The notes under the pieces are model-generated. The model was not told the DNA's origin. It worked only from the letters and a program-made list of their open reading frames with translations, and ran no database searches. Source: Hyphomonadaceae bacterium (GTDB lineage: Bacteria > Pseudomonadota > Alphaproteobacteria > Caulobacterales > Aquidulcibacteraceae). From it: a stretch of DNA of 64,000 nucleotides. Both the position numbers and the translations under genes were made by a program. Location of the stretch: the NCBI GenBank assembly GCA_022843225.1, contig JALHOC010000002.1, positions 1 through 64,000 of the forward strand, read 5' to 3'. Shown piece by piece: positions 21,287 through 29,672 of the stretch (the stretch's first letter is position 1; every line of letters begins with the position of its first letter).

Positions 21287-24106
21287 ATGAATAGGCTTGT
21301 TTCGTTCTTCGTTGCGGTAATCGCGCTCGCGTCATGCGCAACTGCTTCGGCGCCCCAGCCGCAAGCCGTCGCGGTCGCGCCGCTCGAATTCACCACGCGC
21401 ACGCTGCCGAACGGCTTGCGCGTTTATGCCATGCCGGACGCCAACACCGCCAATGTCTCGGTGCAAGTCTGGTATGATGTGGGCTCGGTCGACGATCCGG
21501 CCGGCCGTTCCGGCTTCGCGCACCTCTTCGAGCACATCATGTTCAAATCGACGCGCAATATGCCGTCGGAAACCATGGATCGGCTCACGGAGGATGTCGG
21601 CGGCTTCAACAACGCCTCCACCTACGACGATTTCACCAATTACTTCCAAGTCGTGCCGGCCAACCATTTGCGCCGTATCTTGTGGGCGGAAGCCGAGCGC
21701 ATGAGTTCGCTGGTCGTCGATCCCGCCGTCTTCGACTCCGAGCGCGACGTGGTGAAGGAAGAATTGCGCCAACGCATTCTCGCATCGCCTTATGGGCGGC
21801 TGTTCGGCTTCTATCTCGCGCAGGCGAATTTCAGCGTGCATCCGTATGGACGCCCTGGAATCGGCTCGATCGAGGATTTGGACGCCGCCACCGTGGAGGA
21901 CGTGCGCGCGTTCCACGCGACCTGGTATCGGCCTGACAACGCCGTGCTCGTCGTCGCCGGTAATTTCGACCCGGCTCAGCTCGATGCTTGGATCAACGAG
22001 TATTTCGGCGATATCGCTCGGCCCAATCGCCCGATCCCGCGCGACTATCCCGCCGAGCCCGTGCGCACGCAGCCGCGCGATTACACGACCTACGCGCCGA
22101 ACGTGCCGTTGCCCGCGGTGATGATGTCCTACCCGCAACCAGCTTCCACGAGCCCGGACATTCCGGTTCTGATGGTGCTCGACGCGATCCTATCGCGTGG
22201 GGAATCTTCGCGGCTCTATCAATCTTTGGTCTATGACCAACAGGTCGCGGCACAGGTGTTCACCAATCTTGAAGCCACGCAGGACCCCGGCGCCTATTCG
22301 CTGTTCGCGATCCTGTCTGACGGCAAGACAGTGGAAGAAGGCGTCGCCAGCCTGAGCGCTGAAGTCGCGCGGTTGCGGGATGCGCCGGTGACGCAAGCCG
22401 AGCTTGACGAAGCCAAGAATGAAATTGTCACGGCGACCATCGAAGGCCGCGAGACCGCCTATGGGCGCGCCTTCGAACTTGCCGACGCAGTCATCCGCTA
22501 TGGTGACGCCGCTTATGCGGATCGCCTGCTCGCCGCCATTCAAGCGACGACAGCAGCCGACGTTCAGCGTGTGGCGCGCGCGATCCTCAATGATCAGCGC
22601 CGCGTCATTGTGCGCTACCTGCCTGAGGAAGATGGCCGCAGCGGCGATGTGATCACCACAGCATCGACCATTCAGGCGAACGCGCTGTCGATCCCCGCCT
22701 CGGAGATCGCGGTGTTCACGCTTGCGCCCGAGGGCCAGCGCGAACCGATCCCAGCCGCAGGCGCCCCGGTGAGCGCGCGGATTCCCGCCACCGCGCAACG
22801 CACGCTGGCGAACGGCATGCGGGTGATCGTCGCGCCCAATCGGGCGCTGCCGTTGATCAGCGCCGATTTGCGTATCGCGTCAGGAGGCGTGTCCGATCCA
22901 GCAGACCGCGCCGGGCTTGCTTCAATGACGGCCGATCTGCTGACGCGCGGCACCACGACTCGCAGCGCCACGGATATTGCGCGCCAGATTGAATCGCTGG
23001 GTGCGGAAATCTCCTCTGGCGGCGGCTTGGATTCATCGGCGGTATCGCTGCAAACGCGCAGCGACCGGGCTCAGGCGGCGTTCACTGTGTTTGCCGATGT
23101 CGTGCGCAATCCTGCCTTTGCGCCGGAAGAGCTCGATCGCGCCAAGAGCCAGGCGCTTGATGGCCTGCAAGTGGCATTAAGCGAACCGGGCTCGATCGCG
23201 GGGTTTGCTATGACACGCGCGCTGTTCGGCGAAACGCCGTACGGCGCGGTGGCGTCGCCGCGCAGCATTGCAGCGATCACACGCGAAGAGGCTGCGGGCT
23301 TTCACAGCACGTATTGGCGCCCGGATAATGCGGTACTGGTGATTGCAGGCGATGTGTCCGCCGACGAAGGCTTTGCGCTTGCTGAAAGCTATTTCGGCGC
23401 GTGGGCCAATCCGCCGGGCGAGCGTCCGCGTCGTCCCGACGCCACGGCGCATGCGCCGCAACCGCGCACCATCGTCGTTGACCTACCCGGAACGGGGCAG
23501 GCGGCGGTCTTGATGGGCTTGCGCGGCGTATCGCGCACGGATGGGGATTACTTCCCACTTCTGGTCGCCAACAATGTGTTGGGCGGCGGCTATTCGGCGC
23601 GCCTCAACGCTGAGATACGCATTCGGCGCGGGCTCTCCTACGGCGCCGGCTCAAGCTTGCAGGCGCGCGTGGCGCCGGGGCCGATCGTGGCGTCTGCACA
23701 AACCCGCAACGATGCTGCGGTTCAGGTGGTTCAGCTCATGACTGCCGAGATCGACCGTATCGGCGATGCAGCCGCGCCCGAGGGCGAACTCACGGCGCGC
23801 AAGGCGGTGCTGATTGGCGGTTTTGGCCGCAGCATCGAAACCACCTCGGGGCTCGCCGGCCAGATCTCGACCTTGGCTCTGTACGGCCTGCCGCCCGAGC
23901 GGCTCGGCGCCTATGTCGCGGATGTGTCGAACGTGACGCCGGAGCAGGCACGCGCCGCCGCCGCGCGCTATTTCGATCCGGCGCGCGCCGATCTGGTTGT
24001 TGTTGGCGATGCGCAACAATTCTATCCGGCGCTGCGTCGCCTTCGGCCCAACGCCGAACGCATCGCGGCGACGGACTTGAATCTTGATCGTGAGGCATTG
24101 CGCTAA
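21287..24106 (+). CDS. M16 family zinc peptidase, two fused domains, lipoprotein
   Basis: A 939-residue exported peptidase of the insulinase/pitrilysin family. A lipobox (VIALASC) follows the leader, so it is likely membrane-anchored in the envelope. The first M16 unit has the inverted zinc motif HLFEH at 79-83 (His79, Glu82, His83). The second unit, from about residue 500, has PADRAGLASMTADLLTRG in place of the motif and is therefore non-catalytic, as usual for the paired form. A typical role is degradation of peptides in the periplasm. Start chosen at ATG 21287, where the leader begins. Confidence 0.92.
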   Translation: MNRLVSFFVAVIALASCATASAPQPQAVAVAPLEFTTRTLPNGLRVYAMPDANTANVSVQVWYDVGSVDDPAGRSGFAHLFEHIMFKSTRNMPSETMDRLTEDVGGFNNASTYDDFTNYFQVVPANHLRRILWAEAERMSSLVVDPAVFDSERDVVKEELRQRILASPYGRLFGFYLAQANFSVHPYGRPGIGSIEDLDAATVEDVRAFHATWYRPDNAVLVVAGNFDPAQLDAWINEYFGDIARPNRPIPRDYPAEPVRTQPRDYTTYAPNVPLPAVMMSYPQPASTSPDIPVLMVLDAILSRGESSRLYQSLVYDQQVAAQVFTNLEATQDPGAYSLFAILSDGKTVEEGVASLSAEVARLRDAPVTQAELDEAKNEIVTATIEGRETAYGRAFELADAVIRYGDAAYADRLLAAIQATTAADVQRVARAILNDQRRVIVRYLPEEDGRSGDVITTASTIQANALSIPASEIAVFTLAPEGQREPIPAAGAPVSARIPATAQRTLANGMRVIVAPNRALPLISADLRIASGGVSDPADRAGLASMTADLLTRGTTTRSATDIARQIESLGAEISSGGGLDSSAVSLQTRSDRAQAAFTVFADVVRNPAFAPEELDRAKSQALDGLQVALSEPGSIAGFAMTRALFGETPYGAVASPRSIAAITREEAAGFHSTYWRPDNAVLVIAGDVSADEGFALAESYFGAWANPPGERPRRPDATAHAPQPRTIVVDLPGTGQAAVLMGLRGVSRTDGDYFPLLVANNVLGGGYSARLNAEIRIRRGLSYGAGSSLQARVAPGPIVASAQTRNDAAVQVVQLMTAEIDRIGDAAAPEGELTARKAVLIGGFGRSIETTSGLAGQISTLALYGLPPERLGAYVADVSNVTPEQARAAAARYFDPARADLVVVGDAQQFYPALRRLRPNAERIAATDLNLDREALR

Positions 24107-24152
24107 GCTGACGTGACGCGCGCGCCCGACTCGGATTAACCACGACCTTGCT

Positions 24153-24521
24153 TTGGCCGTGTCTCAATTCTTTCGGGTGTGCGCCGCCGCGTTGGCGCTG
24201 AGTTCGCTTTCCTTTGCGGCAGGCGTCGCGGGGGATTTGTCGGACCCGCCGCCCGTGTCCGGCACAACTGTAGTGCTGCGAATCCCGCCGCCCTTGCCGC
24301 TCGATACGCCGCGCGCCGGGCCGTTGCCGCCCTTGCGCACCGCCTCGGCTGCAGCGCGTCCCGTCCAAGTCCAGCCTGAGCCAGTGATCGAACGCGCCGC
24401 CAACATCGAGGTTATCGCCTTCACTGACGCGGCCCTGGCTGCCGATCACGAACTCATTCACTCTGCGCCAGACCGCCCGTTCGCCTCATTAAACAAGGCC
24501 GAGCCGGTCAAGTTGGGCTGA
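24153..24521 (+). CDS. Putative small exported Pro-rich protein
   Basis: A 122-residue unknown. A signal peptide (VCAAALALSSLSFAAGVAG) is followed by a Pro-rich stretch (IPPPLPLDTPRAGPLPPL) and a short acidic end. No ATG suits it; TTG at 24153 or GTG at 24159 would start it, and the ribosome-binding site is weak. The signal peptide and the absence of a better candidate in 24107-24608 favour it, but expression is unproven. Confidence 0.45.
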   Translation: MAVSQFFRVCAAALALSSLSFAAGVAGDLSDPPPVSGTTVVLRIPPPLPLDTPRAGPLPPLRTASAAARPVQVQPEPVIERAANIEVIAFTDAALAADHELIHSAPDRPFASLNKAEPVKLG

Positions 24522-24570
24522 TAAGTGCGGCATTGCCGCAACAGCGCCGCTGATCGCCTGCAACACCGCC

Positions 24571-24595
24571 AAAAAAGCGCCCAGGTCCGGGCGCT
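24571..24595 (-). terminator. Hairpin with T-run on the minus strand
   Basis: AGCGCCC (24576-24582) pairs with GGGCGCT (24589-24595) around a six-base loop. On the minus strand the stem is followed by six T residues, the form of an intrinsic terminator; on the plus strand only CTTCTC follows. No minus-strand gene ends here, and the hairpin lies 13 bases before a plus-strand start codon, so it may stop antisense transcripts or act in the leader. Confidence 0.4.
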
Positions 24596-24608
24596 CTTCT
24601 CATTGCCC

Positions 24609-25376
24609 ATGAGCCACAACAACGGGCCGATTCTTTCTATGCGAGGGGCGGCGGCATTCGCCGCTGCCTTGGCTTTTGCCGGCGCTCCCAGGCCGGCCGA
24701 GGCGCAGCAGCCGCGCCCGTCCACGCCGCCGGTTCAGGGGCTCTATTCCGTCAACTCCGCCGCGACGCGCTATTCCACGCCCGATGGGGCGGTGCGCTTT
24801 GTGTTTGATCGCAGCTCCGGCAGTCGCGCCGCGTTGGTGCGCTTCGAGGGCGATGACGAGGTTCACGTGCTGCGCCCCTACATGGCGGCGGGCGGCGGCG
24901 AAATTTATCGCACCGACGATGGCGATGTGATGCTGCGCGTTACGCCGCATGGCGGCATCATCGTCTACACGCGCGCGCTGCGCACAGGGGCGCCGGCCTC
25001 CGAGGAAGAAGATGTCGCGCCGCTGACGCCTGCGGCGATGGCGTTCGCCGAAATGCAGGATCGCTTCCGGCAATTGCAGATGCGCGCGCGCCGTAGCATC
25101 GGCCAGCAGGTGACGTTCACCGCGCCCGCGCAAGTTACGGCGCCTGCCGCTGGCGTGATTGTCGATGCGGCTGAGCGCGCGGCCGAAGGCCTAGCCGCAG
25201 CGCCGATGACGAATGTACGTCGCGTGGTGCTGTCGATTGGCGCTGCGCCCGCCGTGGCGGTGCGTGGCGACACCTTGTTTGTGCAGGTGGCACCGCAGAT
25301 GGGATATGCGGGGCGTCCGTCGTCGAGCGCGATCCGCAACGTCGTCGCCGGTGAAGTGCAAGGCCCTGAGCAATAA
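24609..25376 (+). CDS. Exported protein, DUF4908-like
   Basis: A 255-residue exported protein with a signal peptide ending near GAPRPAEAQ. The body contains AVRFVFDRSSGSRAALVRF, a repeat-free beta-rich region and a C-terminal strand VVLSIGAAPAVAVRGDTLFV. From memory it resembles DUF4908, a Caulobacterales family of unknown function. Start at ATG 24609; ATG 24639 would give a shorter leader. Its stop is followed by a bidirectional hairpin shared with gloB. Confidence 0.7.
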   Translation: MSHNNGPILSMRGAAAFAAALAFAGAPRPAEAQQPRPSTPPVQGLYSVNSAATRYSTPDGAVRFVFDRSSGSRAALVRFEGDDEVHVLRPYMAAGGGEIYRTDDGDVMLRVTPHGGIIVYTRALRTGAPASEEEDVAPLTPAAMAFAEMQDRFRQLQMRARRSIGQQVTFTAPAQVTAPAAGVIVDAAERAAEGLAAAPMTNVRRVVLSIGAAPAVAVRGDTLFVQVAPQMGYAGRPSSSAIRNVVAGEVQGPEQ

Positions 25377-25388
25377 AAAGCCCGGAGC

Positions 25389-25422
25389 AATAGGCAGGCG
25401 CTTGTTCTGCGCGTCTCCTATT
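25389..25422. terminator. Likely bidirectional terminator between convergent genes
   Basis: AATAGG (25389-25394) pairs with CCTATT (25417-25422), and an inner GCGC/GCGC stem (25398-25401 and 25409-25412 region) closes a short loop. AAAAA lies just outside on the left, giving a T-run for minus-strand transcripts. It overlaps the gloB stop codon. The arrangement suits ending both the DUF4908-like gene and gloB. Confidence 0.4.
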
Positions 25423-26179
25423 TGAAGTTATCCTTCCTGAGGCGCACCTCGCCGAAGGCTTCCCAATCTTGCGCGTTCGGCATGCCTATCGCGGCCTTCA
25501 GCAAGGGCGCGCGCAGGAACGGATTTGTGGCCTTCTCAACCGACAAGGTCATGGGCACGGTCGGCTTGCCGGCGGCGCGCAGCGCCTTCACATAGTCCAC
25601 GCGCGCTTGCAACGCCGCATTGTCCGGATCGATGGCGAGGGCGAAGCGGGCATTCGAGAGTGTGTATTCGTGTGCGCAATAGAGCGTCGCATCGTCGGGC
25701 AGCGCCGCGATCCGCGACAGGCTCGCCCACATTTGCTCCGCCGTGCCCTCGAATAGGCGCCCGCAGCCCATAGCGAACAATGCATCGCCGACAAAGCCAA
25801 CGTTTTCCGTGTCGAGCACATAAGCGATGTGGCCCAAGGTGTGCCCGCCGACATCGACAACACGCGCTTCATAACCGCCGAGCCTCACCACATCGCCGTC
25901 GGCGACAATGCGATCGGGCGCTGTGCCGATGCGCTCGACTTCGGCGGGGCCAGTGACGCGCGCGCCAGTCTTGGCCTTGATCTCGGCATTGCCCCCGGCA
26001 TGGTCTGGATGCCAATGCGTGTTCCAAACATCGGTGATGCGCCAGCCTTTCAAGTCGGCTTGACGCAGGATCTCGGCGGCATCGGGCGTGTCGATCGTCG
26101 CGGTCGCGCCGCTTTCGGTATCGTGCGCCAGAAAGCCGTAATTATCTTCGAGGCAGGGGAATTGATGAATTTGAAGCAT
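25418..26179 (-). CDS. gloB: Hydroxyacylglutathione hydrolase (glyoxalase II)
   Basis: A 253-residue metallo-beta-lactamase-fold hydrolase that releases D-lactate and glutathione from lactoylglutathione. Metal motif THWHPDHAGG, then GHTLGHIAY, FVGDALFAMGCGRLFEG and CAHEYT are all present. The C-terminal part has TNPFLR, the glutathione-side motif. Length fits the family. It is divergent from the methyltransferase gene at 26203, with 23 bases between starts; this head-to-head pair is common in alphaproteobacteria. Confidence 0.95.
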   Translation of the reverse strand: MLQIHQFPCLEDNYGFLAHDTESGATATIDTPDAAEILRQADLKGWRITDVWNTHWHPDHAGGNAEIKAKTGARVTGPAEVERIGTAPDRIVADGDVVRLGGYEARVVDVGGHTLGHIAYVLDTENVGFVGDALFAMGCGRLFEGTAEQMWASLSRIAALPDDATLYCAHEYTLSNARFALAIDPDNAALQARVDYVKALRAAGKPTVPMTLSVEKATNPFLRAPLLKAAIGMPNAQDWEAFGEVRLRKDNFK

Positions 26180-26202
26180 AACCTAGCTTAGCTTCCAAAC
26201 CC

Positions 26203-26934
26203 ATGCGCGTCGATGTTCTTGCCTTGCAGCGTTTTTACGCCTCGCCCTTGGGCGAAGCCGCGCGCCGGGCGACGGCGCGGCGGCTCCAGGCTCTGTGGGG
26301 CGACGCGCGGGGACTTGACATCTTGGGAGTCGGCTACGCGGCGCCTTATATCGACGCCTTCCGTGAAAGCGCGCGCCGAGCCTTGGCGATGATGCCGGCC
26401 GAGCAGGGCGCGGAGCCCTGGCCTGCTGACGGGCGGTCGCTGACTGTGCTGGCTGACGATACGCGCTTGCCCTTTATGGATGCGATCTTCGATCGGGTGC
26501 TGTTGGTTCACGCGCTGGAAGAGAGTAGCGCTATGCGCCCCTTGCTGCGTGACGTTTGGCGGGTGATGGCGCCTGAAGGCCGGCTTGTAGTGATTGCGGC
26601 TAATCGTTGGAGTTGGTGGGCGCAATCAGGCGTTACGCCGCTTGGGCATGGGCGTCCGTATTCGCGCACGCAACTTTCGAGCTTACTGACCGACGCGATG
26701 TTCGAGCCGGTGGCGTCCGCGCGCGCGCTCTATGCGCCGCCGTCGACCTGGGGGCCGTTTGTGCGCGCCGCCGATGCGTTCGAGCGCGTTGGCGAGGTGG
26801 TGTGGCCAGCTTTGGGCGGGGTGGTGCTGATGGAGGCGGTGAAGCGCCTCTATGCAACTACTGCGCGCTCAGAAGGCCGCGTGTTGCTGGCCAAGGCGCC
26901 TGAACGCAAACGCCAAGGCGCGCCTAAAGGCTGA
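26203..26934 (+). CDS. Class I SAM-dependent methyltransferase
   Basis: A 243-residue protein. The Rossmann-like start is degenerate (GLDILGVGYAAPY), followed by VLADDTRLPFMDAIFDRVLLVHALEE and a VWRVMAPEGRLVVIAANR motif, the order of a class I methyltransferase. Divergent from gloB. The substrate is unknown, and the first glycine motif is weak, so activity is not certain. The 98 bases downstream hold the next promoter. Confidence 0.8.
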   Translation: MRVDVLALQRFYASPLGEAARRATARRLQALWGDARGLDILGVGYAAPYIDAFRESARRALAMMPAEQGAEPWPADGRSLTVLADDTRLPFMDAIFDRVLLVHALEESSAMRPLLRDVWRVMAPEGRLVVIAANRWSWWAQSGVTPLGHGRPYSRTQLSSLLTDAMFEPVASARALYAPPSTWGPFVRAADAFERVGEVVWPALGGVVLMEAVKRLYATTARSEGRVLLAKAPERKRQGAPKG

Positions 26935-27032
26935 CGTGCGCTAACTGCTGTTCGTCGCACCCCCAGTGCAAGCGCGCGGCTTTCGGCTAAGCTGCGACCT
27001 CAGACAACCATACTATATAAAGGGGAATTTCC

Positions 27033-28880
27033 ATGTTCATGTCACGCCGCACCGTTCTGACGGGCACTGCAGCTGGTCTGGTGCTTGCCGCATGCGCGCG
27101 CCCCGCCGGGCCAGAGCTCAGCGCGTTGTTGGAGCGGATCTCGACCGACATCCTGCGCGAAGCGCCCGAGTACGCGACGAGCCTTGCCGTGTCCGAGGAA
27201 CAAGCCGGCGGGCGCTACATGGATCGTTTGAGCGACGCCTCCAAGGAAGGCTTCCTGCGCGGTCGCGCCGTTGGCGAGCGCGCCATCGCCGATCTCCGCC
27301 GCATCAATCGCGACACCCTCTCGGCGCAGGATCAAGTCACTTATGACGTCGTCAGCACGGCGATCGAGAACAATCTTGCGACGGCGGCGTTCGCGTTTGG
27401 CGGCGGCGCGGGCGCGCCCTACGTCGTCACCCAACTCACCGGTTCCTACACCGGCACGCCGGATTTTCTCGCCAGCCAACACCAAGTCACCAATCGCGAA
27501 CTGGCCGACGCATATCTGACGCGCATGTCGGCCTATGCGCGCGTGCTCGATCAAGAGACCGTCCGCATGGGCGAAGACGCGGCTGCAGGCGTCATTCCGC
27601 CCAGCTTCTGCATTCAGCGCGGCGACAATGCTGGCGCGATCCCCCAATTGCGCAGTTTCACGACGACCGCGCCGGCGCAAAATGTCTTGGTAGCGTCATT
27701 CGCGCAGAAGCTCGCGAGCGTGGCCGATATTGCCGAAGCCGACAAGGCGACGCTGACGCAACGTGCGCAGGCCATTCTCACCGATGAAATCCTGCCGGCC
27801 TATCAGCGCCAGATCGACGCGCTGACTGGGCTGTTGCCGCGCGCCACCACCGACGCCGGCATCTGGAAGTTGGCGCAAGGCGAAGAGATGTACGCTGCAT
27901 CGCTGCGCAACCAAACCACGACCACGATGAGCGCCGACGAAATTCACACCATGGGCGTCGAGCTGGTGACGTCGATCAACGCCGAAATGGACACGATCCT
28001 GAAGGCCAACGGTCTCACCCGCGGAACGGTGGCTGAACGTGTGCAAGCCTTGGCGCGGCGGCCTGATCAGATTTATCCGAGCACCGAAGCGGGCCGCACG
28101 CGGCTTCTCGCGGACCTCAACGCGCAAGTTGAAGCGATCAAGGCGCGCATGCCTGAATACTTCGGCACGCTCGCGCGCGCGCAATTGGAGATCAAGCGCA
28201 TCCCGGAATTTACCCAGGCCGGCGCACCAGGCGGCTATTATCAGAGTGCGGCGCTCGATGGGTCGCGGCCCGGCGCGTACTACATCAATCTGCGCGACCC
28301 CGCGACGGAATGGCCGAAGTTCACCTTGCCCACACTCAGCTACCACGAGGGTGTCCCGGGCCATCACTGGCAAATCTCGATCCAGCAGGAAGCCGGCGCG
28401 TTGCCTTTCATCCGCAGCGCACTGCTTGGGTTCAACGCCTACGCCGAAGGCTGGGGGCTGTACGCCGAGCAATTGGCCGACGAGATCGGAATGTACGCGA
28501 CCGACCCGTTCGGCAAAGTCGGCTATCTGCAATCAGCGGCGTTCCGCGCCTCGCGCCTCGTCGTCGATACCGGTATCCACGCCAAGCGCTGGACCCGCGA
28601 GCAGGCGATCGCCTCTATGGTGGCGGCGACCGGCGATCAGGAAAGCAATATCGTCACCGAGGTCGAGCGCTATTGCGTGTGGCCGGGCCAAGCCTGCGGC
28701 TACATGGTTGGTCGCCAGGCCATCGTGAAAATGCGCGAAGACGCCCGCACCGCTTTGGGCGCCAATTTCGACGTCAAGGGCTTCCACGACACCATTCTCA
28801 CCAATGGCTCGACGCCGCTCTCGGTTGCCGAAAGCCTCGTGCAACAATGGGTGGCGACGGTGTCCGGCCCGGCGCGGTAA
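27033..28880 (+). CDS. DUF885 family protein, putative Tat-exported lipoprotein
   Basis: A 615-residue DUF885 protein, a family with a zinc-metallopeptidase-like HExxxH segment; here it is HEGVPGHHWQ. The leader has a twin Arg (SRRTVL) and a lipobox (VLAAC), suggesting export by Tat and lipid anchoring. Other conserved parts are AYAEGWGLYAEQL and PGQACGYMVG near the end. A strong AAGGGGAA ribosome-binding site precedes ATG 27033. Many members are suspected peptidases; the substrate is unknown. It ends in a strong terminator. Confidence 0.88.
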   Translation: MFMSRRTVLTGTAAGLVLAACARPAGPELSALLERISTDILREAPEYATSLAVSEEQAGGRYMDRLSDASKEGFLRGRAVGERAIADLRRINRDTLSAQDQVTYDVVSTAIENNLATAAFAFGGGAGAPYVVTQLTGSYTGTPDFLASQHQVTNRELADAYLTRMSAYARVLDQETVRMGEDAAAGVIPPSFCIQRGDNAGAIPQLRSFTTTAPAQNVLVASFAQKLASVADIAEADKATLTQRAQAILTDEILPAYQRQIDALTGLLPRATTDAGIWKLAQGEEMYAASLRNQTTTTMSADEIHTMGVELVTSINAEMDTILKANGLTRGTVAERVQALARRPDQIYPSTEAGRTRLLADLNAQVEAIKARMPEYFGTLARAQLEIKRIPEFTQAGAPGGYYQSAALDGSRPGAYYINLRDPATEWPKFTLPTLSYHEGVPGHHWQISIQQEAGALPFIRSALLGFNAYAEGWGLYAEQLADEIGMYATDPFGKVGYLQSAAFRASRLVVDTGIHAKRWTREQAIASMVAATGDQESNIVTEVERYCVWPGQACGYMVGRQAIVKMREDARTALGANFDVKGFHDTILTNGSTPLSVAESLVQQWVATVSGPAR

Positions 28881-28906
28881 GGGCGCCACGAGCAAGAATG
28901 CCAATC

Positions 28907-28942
28907 GCGGCGGCGTGAGCAATCACGTCGCCGCTTTTGTTT
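28907..28942 (+). terminator. Strong intrinsic terminator after the DUF885 gene
   Basis: A 12-base-pair stem, GCGGCGGCGTGA (28907-28918) with TCACGTCGCCGC (28923-28934), one G-U pair, loop GCAA, followed by TTTTGTTT. It should stop transcripts from the DUF885 gene and overlaps the stop of the convergent DUF1365 gene. Confidence 0.8.
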
Positions 28943-29672
28943 GTCCCCCTCGCCCCAGATAGCGCACGCCCTTGGTCCACATTTTCAGCGCTTCCCAATG
29001 GATTCCGGCCACGACCATGAACGTCATCAACGGATTGCCGGCCCAGGCACGCAAGAGGTTCCCATCGGTCAAATCGCGCCGCGTACCCGCGAAGGAGGCG
29101 GTGAGCGCAATGTCGCGACCGCGTTTGACAGTCATCGACACTACCGCGCGCTCGCCCGGTGGCGTTACGCGGAATTCGTAATGCAGCGCGGCTTCCAGAA
29201 AAGGCGAGACGAAAAACGCTTTCTCGCACGCTTGCTCGATTTGCCCATTCGGCGTGGGCGCTGACGGCAACACATAGAAATGCCGTTCGCCGAACGTATT
29301 CGAGACTTCGTGTACTAAGGCGGCCAATGCGCCATCGCGGCGGTAGCAGAAATAGACGCTGAGCGGATTGAATACGTAGTTGAACAAGCGCGGCATGGTC
29401 AGCAGTACGATGCGCCCGCCGTCCCAGGCGATCGCGGCCTCGCGGAGTTTGACTTCTATTTGTGGGCGGATCGGCGCGCCAGTGCGCGCGCCATGATCGC
29501 GATCATGCAGGGCCAGCAAATTGAAGCGATTGTGCGAGAAGAAGCGCAAGCGTTGGTCGATTGCGGTCACGTCATCGAGATCAAGCGCAAGCATGAACAC
29601 GCTGTATCTCAACCGGTGCTTGTCCGGGCGGGCATGGGCTACGTGGCCCGTATAGATCGCCGAGGCGCTCAC
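28923..29672 (-). CDS. DUF1365 domain-containing protein
   Basis: A 249-residue protein of family DUF1365. Motifs: YTGHVAHARPDKHRLRY at the start, FNPLSVYFCY, VSNTFGERHFY, and PLMTFMVVAGIHWEALK at the end. In Rhodobacter-type genomes this family sits beside an FAD amine-oxidase-like protein and a cyclopropane-fatty-acid-type methyltransferase under the singlet-oxygen sigma factor, and is tied to fatty-acid modification. Here it overlaps the FAD gene by four bases and is downstream of it, so it should belong to the same sigma-E regulon. No methyltransferase partner follows. Confidence 0.9.
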   Translation of the reverse strand: MSASAIYTGHVAHARPDKHRLRYSVFMLALDLDDVTAIDQRLRFFSHNRFNLLALHDRDHGARTGAPIRPQIEVKLREAAIAWDGGRIVLLTMPRLFNYVFNPLSVYFCYRRDGALAALVHEVSNTFGERHFYVLPSAPTPNGQIEQACEKAFFVSPFLEAALHYEFRVTPPGERAVVSMTVKRGRDIALTASFAGTRRDLTDGNLLRAWAGNPLMTFMVVAGIHWEALKMWTKGVRYLGRGGQTKAAT

